NCBI GenBank assembly: GCA_009792885.1
Contig: WMCF01000021.1
Location: forward strand, 3,734,256 to 3,798,255
Origin: Eremophila alpestris peregrina
Taxonomy: Eukaryota; Chordata; Aves; Passeriformes; Alaudidae
Length of the DNA: 64,000 bases
Direction: 5' to 3'
Shown here one piece after another: positions 49,791-62,676 of this stretch. Below the pieces are notes generated by a model. The model had not been told where the DNA came from. It searched no databases and saw nothing but the letters and a program-made list of their open reading frames with translations. Position numbers and translations under genes: made by a program. Position 1 is the first letter of the stretch, and the number at the start of each line of letters is the position of its first letter.

Positions 49791-52700
49791 ATCAGATAGC
49801 AAGGAACTTGGCAGTATCCAAATCACTGCTATTGCAGGAACCATCCCCTTTCTGTCTCTTCAGTCTTGCACAAGTTGATGAAATTCCTTCTTTAAAGAAG
49901 TTGTTAAGGGCAGTGAAAAAAAAAAAATCTAAGGAGTTTTCCAGCATCAGCTTCTGTACACTGCTCTATTCCCCTCTGGGGTGAGATCCAGTCTTTGTAA
50001 TTGAGATGGCACTTACATCTCCTGGTTTTCCTCTTTGCACAGGACTATGGATCATCAATCCAGACCCTGTGTCCTTTGACCCACACAGCTGGGGATCCCC
50101 CAGCTGAAGAGATGACTCTCTGCCCTGCAGTAACTTATGAGCAATAACACTTTATGACACTGTATAAATCAAGTGATATCTAACTACATATACCAGCAAA
50201 AATAAGACTTCAGTAAGCCTACAAGAAAGAGACCTTTTCATAAGTTTCCTTGCTTTGTCTCTTCATAAGCATTGAAACTAAATTCCTTTTCCATTCACTA
50301 TGCCTTCTCTTCCTTGACTACCAAACTGAGGATCCTGTCCTGCCTGCCAATCCTCCATCACAGCACTCACTCTTACCTCATTAGACAGCTGCATGAACTC
50401 TGCTTTGCTGAGAGAGAACCCCATAGCTGCTCAAGGTTCTGCAAAAATGCAGATATCAAAATGTGTTTCTCCATGGGGAAAAACCCCATCAAGTGAACAG
50501 TATTTTTTGTGTTTGTTTTTAGTCTTAAAGCTGCACTGTGTTTTGCAGAATCCAAAATGTTCCTTTAATATTATTCACCCCTGAAATATTTTACTTTTGA
50601 ACTTTAATTTTTTTTCAATTGTCTTTATTCAAGCATGTATGATCTAGGATTATTATACAGATGTTTACTTGAAAGGAAGGTTTAATTTCAACACAGTGTA
50701 AATGTTAGATTTTTTTTCTTTTACTTGGCTCATCACCTTATTGTAGTTCAGAAAATACCGAAATCTATTTGCAGTACTGTAGTTCATAAACTTTTTATTT
50801 TGAAAGCCTTAGATACTGCAGTCTGTACTTAAATCACCAGAACAACACCATCAGTCTTAATTTTCTACATCTGCCTTCTCCTCCTTGCTGATTTCTGATT
50901 GATTTCATTCTCGTTCCAAGGAGCAGTTGATCCCTTTGTCCCTCATTTCCTGCATGAAAAGCAGTGACCCCAGTAATGCCCACCCTCCCTGCCCATGGTG
51001 TGCAGAACTTCCCTCTCACAGAAATTTGCCTTCACAGGAATTTCTCTCATAACCAACACTGGTTGCAAGAGAACAGACTGGGCTCTCCCCTGAGGATATG
51101 GAGCCACTAGTTTTGTTTTGATTTGTTGTTTGGGTTTTTTGCGTGTCTGTGTTCTACATATTTGGCCTTGTCAACTGTGTTTACTCTAGAGCAGAAAAAG
51201 AGAAGCTGGTCAGAAAATGACACAGCTGAGCAGTTGTTGAACTGCTGGTTGTATCATTCCTTAACTTGATTATCAGCTCACACTCAGAAAGCTGAAACTT
51301 GATATTCCTGCTTTAGAGGCACGAAGAGAACTTCTGATTTGAAGTGTATGTTCTCCATATCTAACTATCTGTGATATTCATCTAGGGATTTCAAGAGGAA
51401 GGTTAAATTGGAGTTTTATTTTAGAGCTGGCTTTAGGCTCTATGTGTGCTGTGCACACTGACCATGGCATGGACCTTTCCTGCACCAGGGAAGTTCTGAG
51501 TTCATCCACTGCCCAAGGTGCAAACTCCAGCCTTCAATGCTCATTGCCAGGGTGTACCAGCATTTCTGCCTTCTCTGCCTCTTTCAAGTGTACAAGTTTA
51601 TCACTCAGAGGAAGCTGCCAGAGACCAGGGGACATCAGAATAGAAAAAACACCGCCCTGAAAATATCATCCTAATGTTGTGTCCTAGTGTTAAAATTCAT
51701 GTAAGTAGCTGTCAGTGTGTGCAGAGCTGGAGCTAAAGCTGTTTGTGTGCTGTGTAACATAGCAGGGGAGCCTTTTGATTTACTGAGCAGCTTTGTCTAG
51801 ATCCATAGCTGCTCCTTTGCATGCTTAATATTATCTTTACAGTTCTAAGAACAGATAAGCTGTTCTGACCCTCAACAGGATCATCAGATAAATCTTCTTA
51901 AGAGCTATTATACTGATTATTTTTTAAATAGCAAATACACTCTCAATTCTGCATTAACATTGGGATTATTTTCAAGATACAAACACCCTCAGAAGAGCCT
52001 TCAGAGTAAATAGAGCTATTTTCTCAATTTGTTAACTTTATATCATCAAATATAATCTGGCAATAAGTTTATTTGCTCTGATCATCCTCTCAAGATCAGT
52101 TATTACGCCCCACAATGATGGGATGTCATTGGCTGGGTACACCAGAGACTTGTCTGGAGTGCTTTGTGGGTATCAGCATTTTGCATGATTGCTGCACTGC
52201 TTTCAAGCTTGGTAAGTGTCCAGCAGTGATAAATCGGTGATTTGTGATTTTATGAAAGCATTTATATGGTTAACACTTCAGGTAAGCATGACTAACTTAT
52301 TTCCAATCAGCCATTTAGTGACCTACGTGAGGAGTCTTATAAACCGTAGATCTCTCTCTGTTAGGAAAGCATCTGCTATCTGATCATGAGCTAATATTTT
52401 CCATTTGTTCAATAGTCCTACTTTAACATGTGACCCTCGAATACCTGGATTCCAATCAGCACTGCTGCTGTGAATCTGTTCATTGCTTCATCCCAGGTAT
52501 TCCTGACTCCAGTACAGAACCTTCACCCCAACATGTTCTAGGCTCTTAACCAGCTTGGGCAACTCCAACAACCCTTCCACATAACTTCAGAATTTGTTTA
52601 GACCTGCTTCTGAGTAAGACTGTGGCACAGTCAACTGAAATTATCTTACAGCACAGTTCATTAGAAAAATGGCTGGCTTTTACCATTTACCTCCCTTTCT

Positions 52701-54614
52701 TTCCATCATGCTCTATGGAAAGATGAGATCATGCTCCATATTTTGTTAGCTGAAACTATGGAATAATTATAAGCTATTCTTTAAGATTCATGTTTTTAAG
52801 GAATACAGTAAATGCAGGCAGGGTGGCATTGTGGCAGGAAAATGAACGTTGCATAGGTTATGTGAGCTGCTTTAAAAGGGTGTGTTAGTCTTTAATTAGG
52901 CTTAGCATGTGTGGATTTTTTTTTCCTGTGATGAAAATAGGACCTAAAGAATTGTATCTCTGAATCACTGTTATCACTTCATGTGGCTAAAACTTTTGGG
53001 AAGGCTTTGAAAATGAGAAGGAAATGGAGGTTACTTGACTGTAAAGCAGATACTGTGAGGTGTTAGCCCCTTGATAGAGGCCCCATTTTGTAGCAACTTT
53101 TTTACGTCTGATCTGTGTGAATGCTTGTCTTAAAGATACAAAAGTGTTCAAGTGTCCTAGAAATGTTTGTTCTAGATATGGGACTAACAAATCAGGTGCA
53201 TTTCCACTCTACATTTGTTTGTAGAGGTTCAGAATGGTTATCTGCTCTCCTTTGTAAAAGAACACTTCATATTTGCTGCAGGTCTGTCTTTGTTTAGTAA
53301 TCACATAATAGAATGAACAGACAGCTTCAAAAAAAGATTGCATGAAATATTGTTGGTGATTTAGAAAAACTCATGATCAGGGTTGTCTAAACTAAGGCAC
53401 AACATAGATGTTTGTCAGCTTGCAGCTTAGAGACTCATAACAGCAACAGCTTCAGCCAGAGTATTCTGTCTCTTAAAAGGCCCAGTGGTAACTTGAACGT
53501 TGTTCCATATCCCACATCTTCATTTCAATTTGAAATACTGGGATTTTCTTCTGAGATGGAAAAAGCATTAAGCATGATTATCTGAAGGAGAACTGCATGC
53601 TGGAGTGGAGTGCTTCATTTACCAGATGATTTCACTGTGACATTCTGTTCCAATAGAGCATCCCTCTCAGGTAAGTATTTCAGCACCCTGCAGGCTGTTA
53701 TTGAAAGAATAAATGCATTGTTCCAGTCATTGCAGTGGGAACTTGGTCAGTTGTATAAATTCTGGGTGTACTCCTGCTTTTGATGACCCAGTTCTTTCAG
53801 GCATATTAACAGGGGTTAACAGAGGCACAAGGAGCCATCTGGTTTTTGTCTTATGTACTTCTGTTTGGATGTCTTTACCTGGCAGTTGCTCTGGTTGGGA
53901 GAGCATTTGCTAGTTTTTCAGTACAGTAATAATGGACAAAGCATTATTGCCATCCCTATAGGTAAGCCTGTTTGTGTTAAATCTGTAAAGCTATGGCAGC
54001 AATACATGGCTTCTCCAGGTCATAAAGTTGTTCTCCTGAAAATTCAAGCAGAAGTGTCCTACTGAACTAAAATCTGTTTCCAGGAGGTGCAGTACAATGG
54101 AACATGAGCATTACCTGTTCCCAAGCACCACTCATAGTTCTGTTACAGGCTCAGCCTCCATCATGGGACCCTGGGCTCACTCTGTAAAAGCTTAACTCAC
54201 AAGCAGTCTAGAAAAGGAGCAGTCTTTGTGTGTGCATTTGTGTATCTTGTATGTATGGAGGGGATGAATGAACTCCTAAAACTGCCCAGTCATTGCTGAC
54301 CACTGTAAGGATTCCTCCTTCTCATCCAACCTATGCTGAAGTTCTCACCTTCTGGCAAATTCACAAATCAGCTTCCTACACTCTTTAAACTTCTGTGTAT
54401 CTATGATCATCTGGCAACTTGCCCACTTCTTTTTAGGGGAAAGTTTCTCATGCCAGCAGGTTTAATGGCTTCAGTAAATGTTTCCGTTGTTCCCATTTAC
54501 TCTTTTTTTACCAGCTGAATTGATTGCTGTAGAAATTGCACAGAAATACCTCAAAATACCTCAGGCTTTGCTTTCCCAGGATCAGGCTCCCAGTTGTGCT
54601 GTCTTACACAGCAA
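49791..54614. other. Non-coding stretch
   Basis: AT-rich, no gene or transposon recognised. The part at 51760-52330 has several GATA-type (agataagc, cagataaat) and homeodomain-type motifs and a few CpGs and could be a weak regulatory candidate, but I see no decisive pattern. Confidence 0.5.
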
Positions 54615-54998
54615 TCAGTTGGCATCTTTTTCAGCTCCAGCTGCCTTCCTGTGAAGTTCACTGCTGAGAGGAAAAGGGACAGGGTCAAGTTCTATCAGCA
54701 AATCCACAGCCTCCTGGAATGGCTGTTGCTTCTTTTCTCCCCTGATCTTGATCTGCAAGTCCAGATGCATCTGAGTGTGTATAAACTGGTTCCTTGCCTG
54801 TTTATCCTGGAAGACCTTACAAATACTTGAATATGCCAAAAATACAAATTTCCTCATGTCCTTTGCCAGTTCAAGTGGGGTCTTTTTCTCCTCTCCTGAC
54901 TTGTACATCTCAGTGATGCTGTGACCAGTTATGCCCTGTGCTGGTTGCTTCCAACATATCAAGGGCTGGTCCTGGATTGGAATGACTCCATTTCATGG
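54615..54998 (-). pseudogene. Gag-like (Ty3/gypsy capsid C-terminal type) reading frame
   Basis: From a stop near 54996 to the stop at about 54615 the minus strand is open for some 125 codons, without an early ATG. Residues counted from the TTG at 54962 show the order expected of a retrotransposon Gag capsid C-terminal domain: a charged stretch and helix with PLELAKDMRKFVFLAY (29-44), then RNQFI (57-61), LDLQIKI (67-73) and FQEAVDLLIELD (82-93). In Ty3/gypsy-type Gags these positions mark successive capsid helices that mediate assembly. No zinc knuckle follows and no pol was recognised nearby, so it is a fragment or, less likely, an exon of a domesticated Gag gene. SCAN domains share the fold and are the main alternative; the first helix favours Gag. 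The assignment rests on pattern memory. Confidence 0.42.
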
Positions 54999-55986
54999 AG
55001 GGGAAAATGTTTTGTAACATCACTTGTGCTTTATCAGACCAGGTGACTGCTAAAACCCTTCTGCCCTTTCTGAGCATCTTGTAAGCCATTCATTTGAGTT
55101 TGAGACTGAATTGAAATGCCAGAGCTTGCACTTTGGCTGAACAGGAACAGCTACTTGAAATTTCCATGCTTATACTTCAGATCTCATTGCTAACACCACT
55201 AATCTCTTTTTTGACCTAAGGGGCTCACCAATTTTATCTTGTTTCTGTTAGGAGGAGAAGTTGGCTATGGAGTGAATTGTTTCTCTGGACAAATCTGTTC
55301 AATCACAAAGAATATGTACTGAGCCCTATTTCCCTGAGCATAGCTGGGATTAATAACAGCACTCACAGACCCAGGACTTTGTCCATCCAGCCCCCTACCC
55401 TAAAACTCTCTTTCTCATCTCTTCTCAGATCATGTTGTCTGTTTGTCTTGGGTTTCTTTCTGCTGCCTTCATTTGTTCTTTCAGTTCTTCTTTCACGTTT
55501 GAAAATGCAGCTCAAAACTTCAGTACAAACTCCTCTGTGATTGCATTTTTGATTGAAACCAATTCAACTTCTGCCTGCAAGGATCATCCTATTCTAAAAT
55601 TTTCCCAGGACTTCTTTTCTTTCAACTGTCACTTAACCAAATGAAAACTAATGGAAATTATCTTATAGTCAGGAGAATGACTTGTTTGTCTGATGCCAAC
55701 CAAAGAATTTTGGAACAAGAGGTCTCCACTGAAGCTCACAAAACAGACAACAAATGGAGTCACATTTTTGTGGGCATATCCTGGAAGCTGGTGTGTCCCC
55801 AGAGATACAGCCATTCAGGAATTAACTGTGATTTTGGTCTTTATTGTGACAAAAATCATAGAGCAATGCCTGGAGGTGGAAGGAGTATGAATGCATCCCT
55901 TTTGTTCACCTACCAGGAGAGAACTTGCCTCAGAAATGGGTGCCTGTGACACTGAGCTGGGAGTGCCTCACTCCTTACTCTGTTTC
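54999..55986. other. Non-coding stretch
   Basis: Between the Gag-like frame and the LTR fragment I see no pol, env or polypurine tract on either strand, so the two retroelement traces do not form one recognisable provirus. Confidence 0.5.
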
Positions 55987-56090
55987 TGTGCTGGTTTCAG
56001 CTGGGGGAGAAGTAATTTTCTTCAGAGAGGCTGGTACAAAGCTGTGTTTTGAATTTGTGCTGAAGAAACTACATTTTCTTGGCTATCTTT
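55987..56090 (+). mobile_element. 5' end of an avian endogenous-retrovirus LTR
   Basis: The segment beginning tgtgctggtttcagctgggg and continuing through gaagtaattttcttca, then tggtacaaagctgtgttttg (56032) and aatttgtgctgaag, matches the start of an LTR family (ERVL-like) that I recall as very abundant in perching-bird genomes. Only about the first 100 bp is recognisable; the downstream part has diverged or was deleted. No internal retroviral sequence adjoins it. Confidence 0.6.
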
Positions 56091-59000
56091 GGGGAAGAAG
56101 GTGGAGGAGGATGTTCTTAGCAGAGGATGTTGTGTCAAAGATTATGTCCTGTTTTCTTTGCATCAGCTGAATTGCAAGTACAAAGTGAGGATGAGCACTG
56201 GAATTTCAGCTGTAGTGGATAAACCTCTAAAAAGGGGTAGAAAAGAAAATCCTGTGGCTGTTCAGCCTACAACTCTGGTCATCTTTATACAACTTGTAAC
56301 CTAATCAAATACTTGGTTTGTCTTTATTATTAATTTAAAATAATTTTTGATGATTTCACATGAGAGAAAACAACAAATAGAAGTAGTGGCATCAAGAGCA
56401 CAATACAACAGTACTATTTTAGTGCTTGTAATCATGTTTCATTTGACTTCTCAGTGTGAGCAGTCTGTCTTTCCCCCAGGGTTGGGCACTTACTGATTCC
56501 CATGGTCTGGAGCTGGAGCTGGCACCTCTCAGGCAGCTTCTCTGACCAAACACAGACTGTCTCACATTCAAATAGTAATTTTTTTTTTTGTCATGCATAA
56601 CTGGGTCCATTATAAATGCTCTTTTTGGAGAGCTGATAGGAAAGTCAAGGTTCTGCCCATGGTAATTGGTAATGTTGGGACCCTTAGTAGTTATTAATGT
56701 AGAAAAATAATACTCTAGAAAGGAACATGGTTAGTGAGTAAATTTGAAAATCAAACTGAGAAGTAGCACACACAGTACTTGGGGAGGAGGGAGTCTTTCA
56801 AAGTGTTTAGGGTTTGGAACACATTCACCAGGATGTACCAAAGTGCTGTTTGAAAAGTGGCATGAACACAGGAACAGTTTTTGATGGTCCCTATGATTAT
56901 TTATTTTATTACTATTTCTCACTCAGCACTACTTCCCCATAACTCTTATGTTCTTATTAAACATAAAGCCAGTCCTATTTTGGATAACAGTATGCTTTTG
57001 GCAATCATTGTTATAAAATGTCTGTCAAATTGGTTGGAGAAAGGTGTTATTTAAATTAAATTTTAAATCAATTTTTAAAAATAAAATCTGTGGGGCACCT
57101 TTTACAAATTTGATCTGTCCAATAAGACCAAGACACACCAAATGCTGCTTGGGATGCTTTGAATAAGGATATTCAGATTCGAAATCATAATGGGCCTCAT
57201 TGTCTTTCACCTTGTCAGTAAAGTGATTTCAATCTATGTGAGTAAATCAAGAAAACAAAAGCAAATATGTTGGGGAACACAATCCTGTCATCTGGAATTC
57301 ACGTGTCATCCAAACATCACAAGTACCTGTCCCCTTGCCCCTCCTGAGACACAATTCAGACTTTATCACTGTTTCAGACCTTTGTGGAAACAACCTCAAA
57401 TACATGCATTTGGGTGACAATCATAAATCTATGTAATGTACTGCCTACTTTGAAGTCTGTAGTTCAGTCTCTAGGAAAAAAAAAAAGTTACATATACAGA
57501 GTTTACAGAAATGTAAGAGCAATGGAAGGAATTTGTGTTGAAGTCAAAATCTCCAGCTCCATAAATGTCTGACCATTTAAACTAGGAGAATCACTGTAAG
57601 TGCTTCATGCTCCCTCTCACATCCATTCTCATGTTGGATGATTTCTGTAGCCCTTTATACCCATTGTGGCCAATTGCCACAAAAAGACATACTTTAGCTG
57701 CTCCTTATTAAGAACAGCATCTGAGGAAAATTTCTGAGAACTAGACTTTCAGCTGTATTTCTTCTACATTTTCGTGTTCTTAAAAAACAATTTTTATTGC
57801 CGCCAAAGGACTTTCAGCACAAATATCTCCGGGTTTGAAAGCAAGAATGAAAAGCATTGTTTACTGATAATTTGTAAAGTTTTGTGTGAATTGGAGAGCA
57901 CGTTTTCTGTGTGGAGAATGTGCACATCTGCCAGCAGAATGAGGGCTCGTGTCTGAACTGCCAGCAGCAATAGACTGCGCATGTTTCAGGAAGGGTTTGT
58001 CAACTGCTCCCTTCTTTTAATTTGCACGGTTAGTGCTGTGAGGTTTATGCAAGGCAGCTCTCAGGGGAGGGGACTGAAAGTTCTTTGAAGTCCTTTGTGG
58101 TGGCTGTCTAATCTGGAGAAGAGGATTACTTTCTTTCTGCCAGAAGCACATGACAGTTTGGTAATTAATGAGCATCATAAAGTTCTCTTTTTCTATTAGA
58201 TACCCATTAGTAAACCTGGGATGGTTGTCATTTTGGACAAAACCATGCATATCCTCATTTTATCCCAACATCAAAGGGGATCTCCTACTGTCTGATGCTG
58301 AATGCTCTAATTGTGTTTGCGTTTGGTGGAGTTGGTGCAGAATGCATCTGAAACAAGCCTTGACACAAACTGTAGGTCCTGTGATTGGACACACAGCCTG
58401 AGCCTTCCCAGAGCTAACAGCTTAAATGAGTGGTGGGTTTCTCTATTATTTTAAACATACTGCTCTCTTCCTCTCCTGTCTGTCTGTTTATGCTATTTGT
58501 TTTCCTTTGAGAGTACGGGAATTAACATACTTTCCACATCCATATCGTGCTGAAAAAAGGAAAGCACTGTGTTGGGCTATTTCCCTTTCCCCTTTTGATA
58601 TAGTATTACAAAAAGTCTTTCTTTAGGATTTAAGAGCATTTCAGGTATTAAAGCTCTCTTGGGTTGTCTTTTTCACATTATTCTGAAAGTACAGAATGGT
58701 TTCCTGCTCTTTATATTTGGCTCTTTTATACTGAAACAGTTGAAAAGTCCTAGTCTGTGGACTTTTTCTTTTTGAGAAAATGTCACCCTTTCTTCCAAAG
58801 GGTCCAGTTTCTGAATGCAGTGTAGTTTCTTCAACTGCATTTAATCTCCTTTAGAAATAAGAAGAATGGCTAAGCAGCCTGTTTTATATATTCTGAATTT
58901 AAGATTTTTTTTAAAGGTCAGATGCTCATCCTATACTCCAAATCTGTGCTAAATACAGGCTGGAAAGAACTCAAGGATATGCAGCTGCCTTTTCTATGCA

Positions 59001-60504
59001 CAGGGTTGGACCAGAAAGCTCCACTGTAATGAAATGTGATGGCTTCAGAGGGACTGCTCAGTTGTGAAGCCCAAAGAGGAATATACATACTTAAGATTCC
59101 TTTTGCTTTGTTTTCTCTTATATTATTTTATCTTTTTAATAGGATAATGCCTGTACTATTTGGAATATCTGATGGGCCCAGAGTTCTTGTTCAGGGTCAG
59201 GCTGGATGCTGTATGTTGTGACTGTTAACTCAGTATTAGCAAAACAAAGTATTATTAATTTTTGCATCTCGTGTGGTGAAAAAGCCCTGGTGCCCTAACA
59301 AATGAAATGTAAAAAATCTGCAGTGTAAAAATACATAAAATAAAGCCAAGTGGCTTTAACTGGCCCAGATGTTTAGCATAATCAGAGGCACCCTGCAGTA
59401 TGGCTGTAAAGGGAACTGGCAGAAGTACATGTTCTTCCTTTATAGCAGGACTGAAATAGAGACACTGAATTGCTTCTGAAATGAAAGTACCTTCCTCACT
59501 TAAATCTCTGGGAAGATGAACCGGTAAATAAAGAGTCAGATTAATCAAAATTCAAAACTATTTTTTTCAGATGATATCTTAAATCTTTAAGATAAGATAA
59601 TAAATATAATGACTATATTTGTTATATCTAGGACCTGAACTTTGGATCATGTTTTTCTGATTCACCCTTGCACTTAGAAGATGAAAGGGATAAATAATAC
59701 CATTGAAGATACAAAACAGCTTGTAAACATAATCTCTGTATTCTCTCACATTTCAAATTGGAACTGGCCAGAAAATTTATTGTGGAACTGCTCTTCATTG
59801 CAAAATGGCAATCCATATAAATGTTTCACTTTTGACAACGCTCTATGTATTAAAATACTGGAGCAGAATATTTGAATAGACTTGAAACAGAAGTTCTTTA
59901 TATTTTTGGAAGAGAACATTTTGACCTTGTAAAGTAGCTTTTTAGTCCATTGTTTAAAATTAAGAAGACAAACTCTTTTGCAATAGGAAAAGCCTAAAAA
60001 TCAGAACCATCAGTTTAAACCTAAAAAGAACTTTGAAAATTTTATGAAAATAAATAAAGAGGTTTTTTCCTGATTTAGAATGAAAAAAGAAATTGTGGAA
60101 TTTCCTACAAAGCAGAAAACCTACTTTCTGCACAGCTCTGATCCCAGCTGTAAGCATGACAAAGGCTTAGATCATTGTAGCATTTAAAAACTCTTAAATT
60201 TGCTCATAATATTTACTTTTGTCTAATTTTCTTTAAATGAGTGCAGAGAATGACATCTGGATTCTTTTAATTGCTAAAGTGAAAATTAGCGATGGCTGGG
60301 ATAGTTTGTGGTCCTTGCAAAATAAGTCTCCTGCCAGTTTGTACACAAAAGACCATTCCATGTTTACTTCTGAGGTTGGTACATTGGATTTGTGATTGGC
60401 TGTAGACACAAACTTCAGGCATGTCCCACACTGCAGACTCCAGCAACACATGCAAATGTGGGGTTGGGACTGGAAAAGTCAGAGCCCAGCTGGTGTCTAA
60501 TTAG
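56091..60504. other. Non-coding stretch
   Basis: No gene or named repeat. A stretch at 57790-58030 carries more CpG than its neighbours (gccgcc, tccggg, and tgcgcatg at 57976, which resembles an NRF1 half-site) and lacks repeats; it is a weak regulatory candidate. Confidence 0.5.
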
Positions 60505-61305
60505 GCAAGGATGGGGGAAAAAAGGGCTTCTGTGAGTGTATCAGCAGGTAAAATGTGGGTCTGCTGCTGAATGAGGAGGAGGGCTCGGTGACAAAGGACG
60601 CAGAGAAGGACAAGGTGCTCATTGAACTCTTCAGCTTGTTCTCTCCTGGGAAAACCAGCCTCCAGCAATCCCAGGTTCTGCAGCCCAGTGAGGAAGTCTG
60701 AAGCAATGAAGAATCACCCTCATTGAAAAAATGTCAGGTTAGGGAGTGTTTAAAGAATCTGGATGTACACAAGCCCATGGGAGCTGAGGGGATGCACTCA
60801 TGGGGGAGCTGATACCTGTGAGGCCACTCTGCTGGCATTGAAAGGTCACCACTATTGGGAGAAGCTTCTGAGGACTGGAATAAAGCAAATGTGACACCTA
60901 TCTTCAAGGAAGACAAAAAGGAGAATGTGAGAGTCACAGATCAGTCAGCTTCACCCTGATCCCAGGGAAGGCAATGGAACAAATGCCCTGGAACCCATTT
61001 CCAAGCACACTTAGGACAGAAGGTGACTGGGAGTGCCCAGCATTGATTATGAAGGGGGAAATAATCCCTGGCAAACCTGGCAGCCTTCTATAAGAAAGGT
61101 GGATGTTACAGAGGACATTGTTCATCCTGACTTCAGTAAAACATTTGACACTGTCAAACACAGTAACCTCCTTGCTGACAGAGGGAGGAGGATGGTCTGG
61201 ATGAAGGCACAGGCAGGTGGGCTGAACCCTGGCTGAACTGCTGGGCTCAGAGCCTTGTGATCAGCTGGAGGTGGCACCAGTGCTGTACCCAAGGAACCAG
61301 CACAG
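60505..61305 (+). mobile_element. CR1 LINE ORF2 (reverse transcriptase) remnant
   Basis: About 800 bp correspond to the internal ORF2 of CR1, the endonuclease/reverse-transcriptase protein that copies the element by target-primed reverse transcription. Landmarks in order are a gggtctgctgctgaatga segment (60557), ctgaggactggaataaagca (60868), cacctatcttcaag (60894), ttcaccctgatcccaggga (60949) and cctgacttcagtaaaacatttgacactgt (60-base region at 61127-61155). The last still reads PDFSKTFDTVKHSN, the polymerase motif A region with its catalytic-site Asp. Frameshifts, stops and deletions interrupt the frame and both ends are missing. It is an inactive fossil. Confidence 0.85.
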
Positions 61306-62314
61306 CAGCCAAATACTGTTAAACTTCTTCCTTCAAGACCAGGGGGAGGCTATGTCAGCTTTAGGTTGTTAGTCCAGTTTGGCCTGATTTAACACTGATA
61401 AATTTAAACTCCTTAACTATTTGCCAGGGTGCCATAATTCTGAATATTATTCCATTGTGTGAAAGATGAGCTATTAAAATATTAGACATTATAGTAAAGA
61501 GAATATAGAATTTATAAACAAAAGTTCTATTATCCTTCTCATTGGTTTGTGCTACAGAAAAGAATTTGTGGAGAACCATAGGGTATTCAACAATAATCCA
61601 ACAGCAGGGAAGAGCTGAAGTATATTCTTTTTCCATAGAGATTTATGCTGATTTGTAGAATTTTAAATCCAGTTTTATTAATGCCTTCCCACTCTCAGTA
61701 GGAAATACTCAGAACATATGAGGAAACTGTCTTATGAAACAAGATTTTATTTTAATAATGTGGATATTATTGTACAGCTACTCAGACGTGAAGAGACTGA
61801 ATACTACCTCATGGGTCTCTTGAAAACAGTATGGAGCCTCCAGACCAGCTCAGTGGCTTAGTTGAACTTGATGCAAGAATTTTCTTCCTCTCTGCCATGG
61901 AGACTATACTAATTGAACTTCTTCAATTGGTCTGAAACACTTATGATCCACTTTATTTTTTTGTGGTAGGTAGATCAAGAATTGCTGAACAGGGCACTGG
62001 TCTCTAACAGTGACCAAAAGCAAATGCCTGGGGAACAATATAATAGGGTTAACTTATCATGATAGTTCCACTCAATCATCTCTCAGTGTCTCACAACTTG
62101 TTATTCAGGGAATTCTTGAGTCTGAAATGACTTCTCTGTATTTAGAAATTGTCACTGGATTTCCCTTATGTTGGTTTGCTCACACTTTCCTTGAGCCTGT
62201 GTAAGCTAAGGTACTCCCACTGTTAGTTGGTGAGCAGTACCAGAGGGGCAGAGATGGCAGAGCTGTCCTTGCATGTGTTTGTCAGCTTGAGGTTGATGGC
62301 AATGGCTGATCTGG
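61306..62314. other. Non-coding stretch bounded by an 18-bp repeat
   Basis: AT-rich sequence with no recognised gene. An 18-bp string at 61330-61347 recurs at 62677-62694 in the same orientation. Confidence 0.5.
61330..61347 (+). repeat. 18-bp direct repeat, copy 1
   Basis: ccttcaagaccaggggga occurs here and, identical, at 62677-62694, about 1.35 kb downstream. It lies just after the CR1 remnant. Confidence 0.85.
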
Positions 62315-62640
62315 TCACAGTGTTTCCTGGACTGTATCTTTCTGCACAAAAGGGCTGATCAGAGAAAACATTAAGACCGGAGCAGGAAGAAACCATTTGT
62401 GGTGACATTCTAACTCCTTGCAGAAACAGAAAACACACTCTGAGACATTCCACAAACCCACAACTGCACAAACAAGAATGGGCTTAACACACCTGTAACT
62501 TACACATTGACTGTCTTCTGTACAGTGACAGAGCTGGGATCTCTCAGTTTTGTACATCCCACTTGAGCTTTGTCCAGCAAAGTAGCAATTTGTTCCCTCT
62601 GATCTCCTCAATGTTTTACAGTGCATAGCATGCAGGAGTA
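62315..62640 (-). CDS. Candidate two-exon cysteine-rich coding segment, unknown product
   Basis: On the minus strand an open stretch containing NCYFAGQSSSGMYKTERSQL and then CHCTEDSQC ends at 62504, directly before a perfect GTAAGT donor (62503-62498). An acceptor-like tgttttctgtttctgcaag has its AG at 62418-62417, giving an 87-bp phase-0 intron. The joined second part reads from ELECHHKW to a stop near 62315 and is hydrophobic in the middle. A second frame over the same DNA (62223-62416) is also open with natural codon use. A small secreted or GPI-anchored cysteine-rich protein would fit, but I recognise no family, promoter or first exon. Chance is a serious alternative. Confidence 0.18.
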
Positions 62641-62676
62641 TTCTTTTAGTGTTTAAAAAAAGAGAAGTCACCTCTC

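Noticed and set aside
55641..55949. 102-codon plus-strand frame near the LTR fragment, considered as a possible retroviral env piece
   Set aside because: No transmembrane segment, cleavage site or other env-like pattern is visible.
61033..61236. 67-codon plus-strand frame
   Set aside because: Not an independent gene; it is part of the decayed CR1 reverse-transcriptase remnant.
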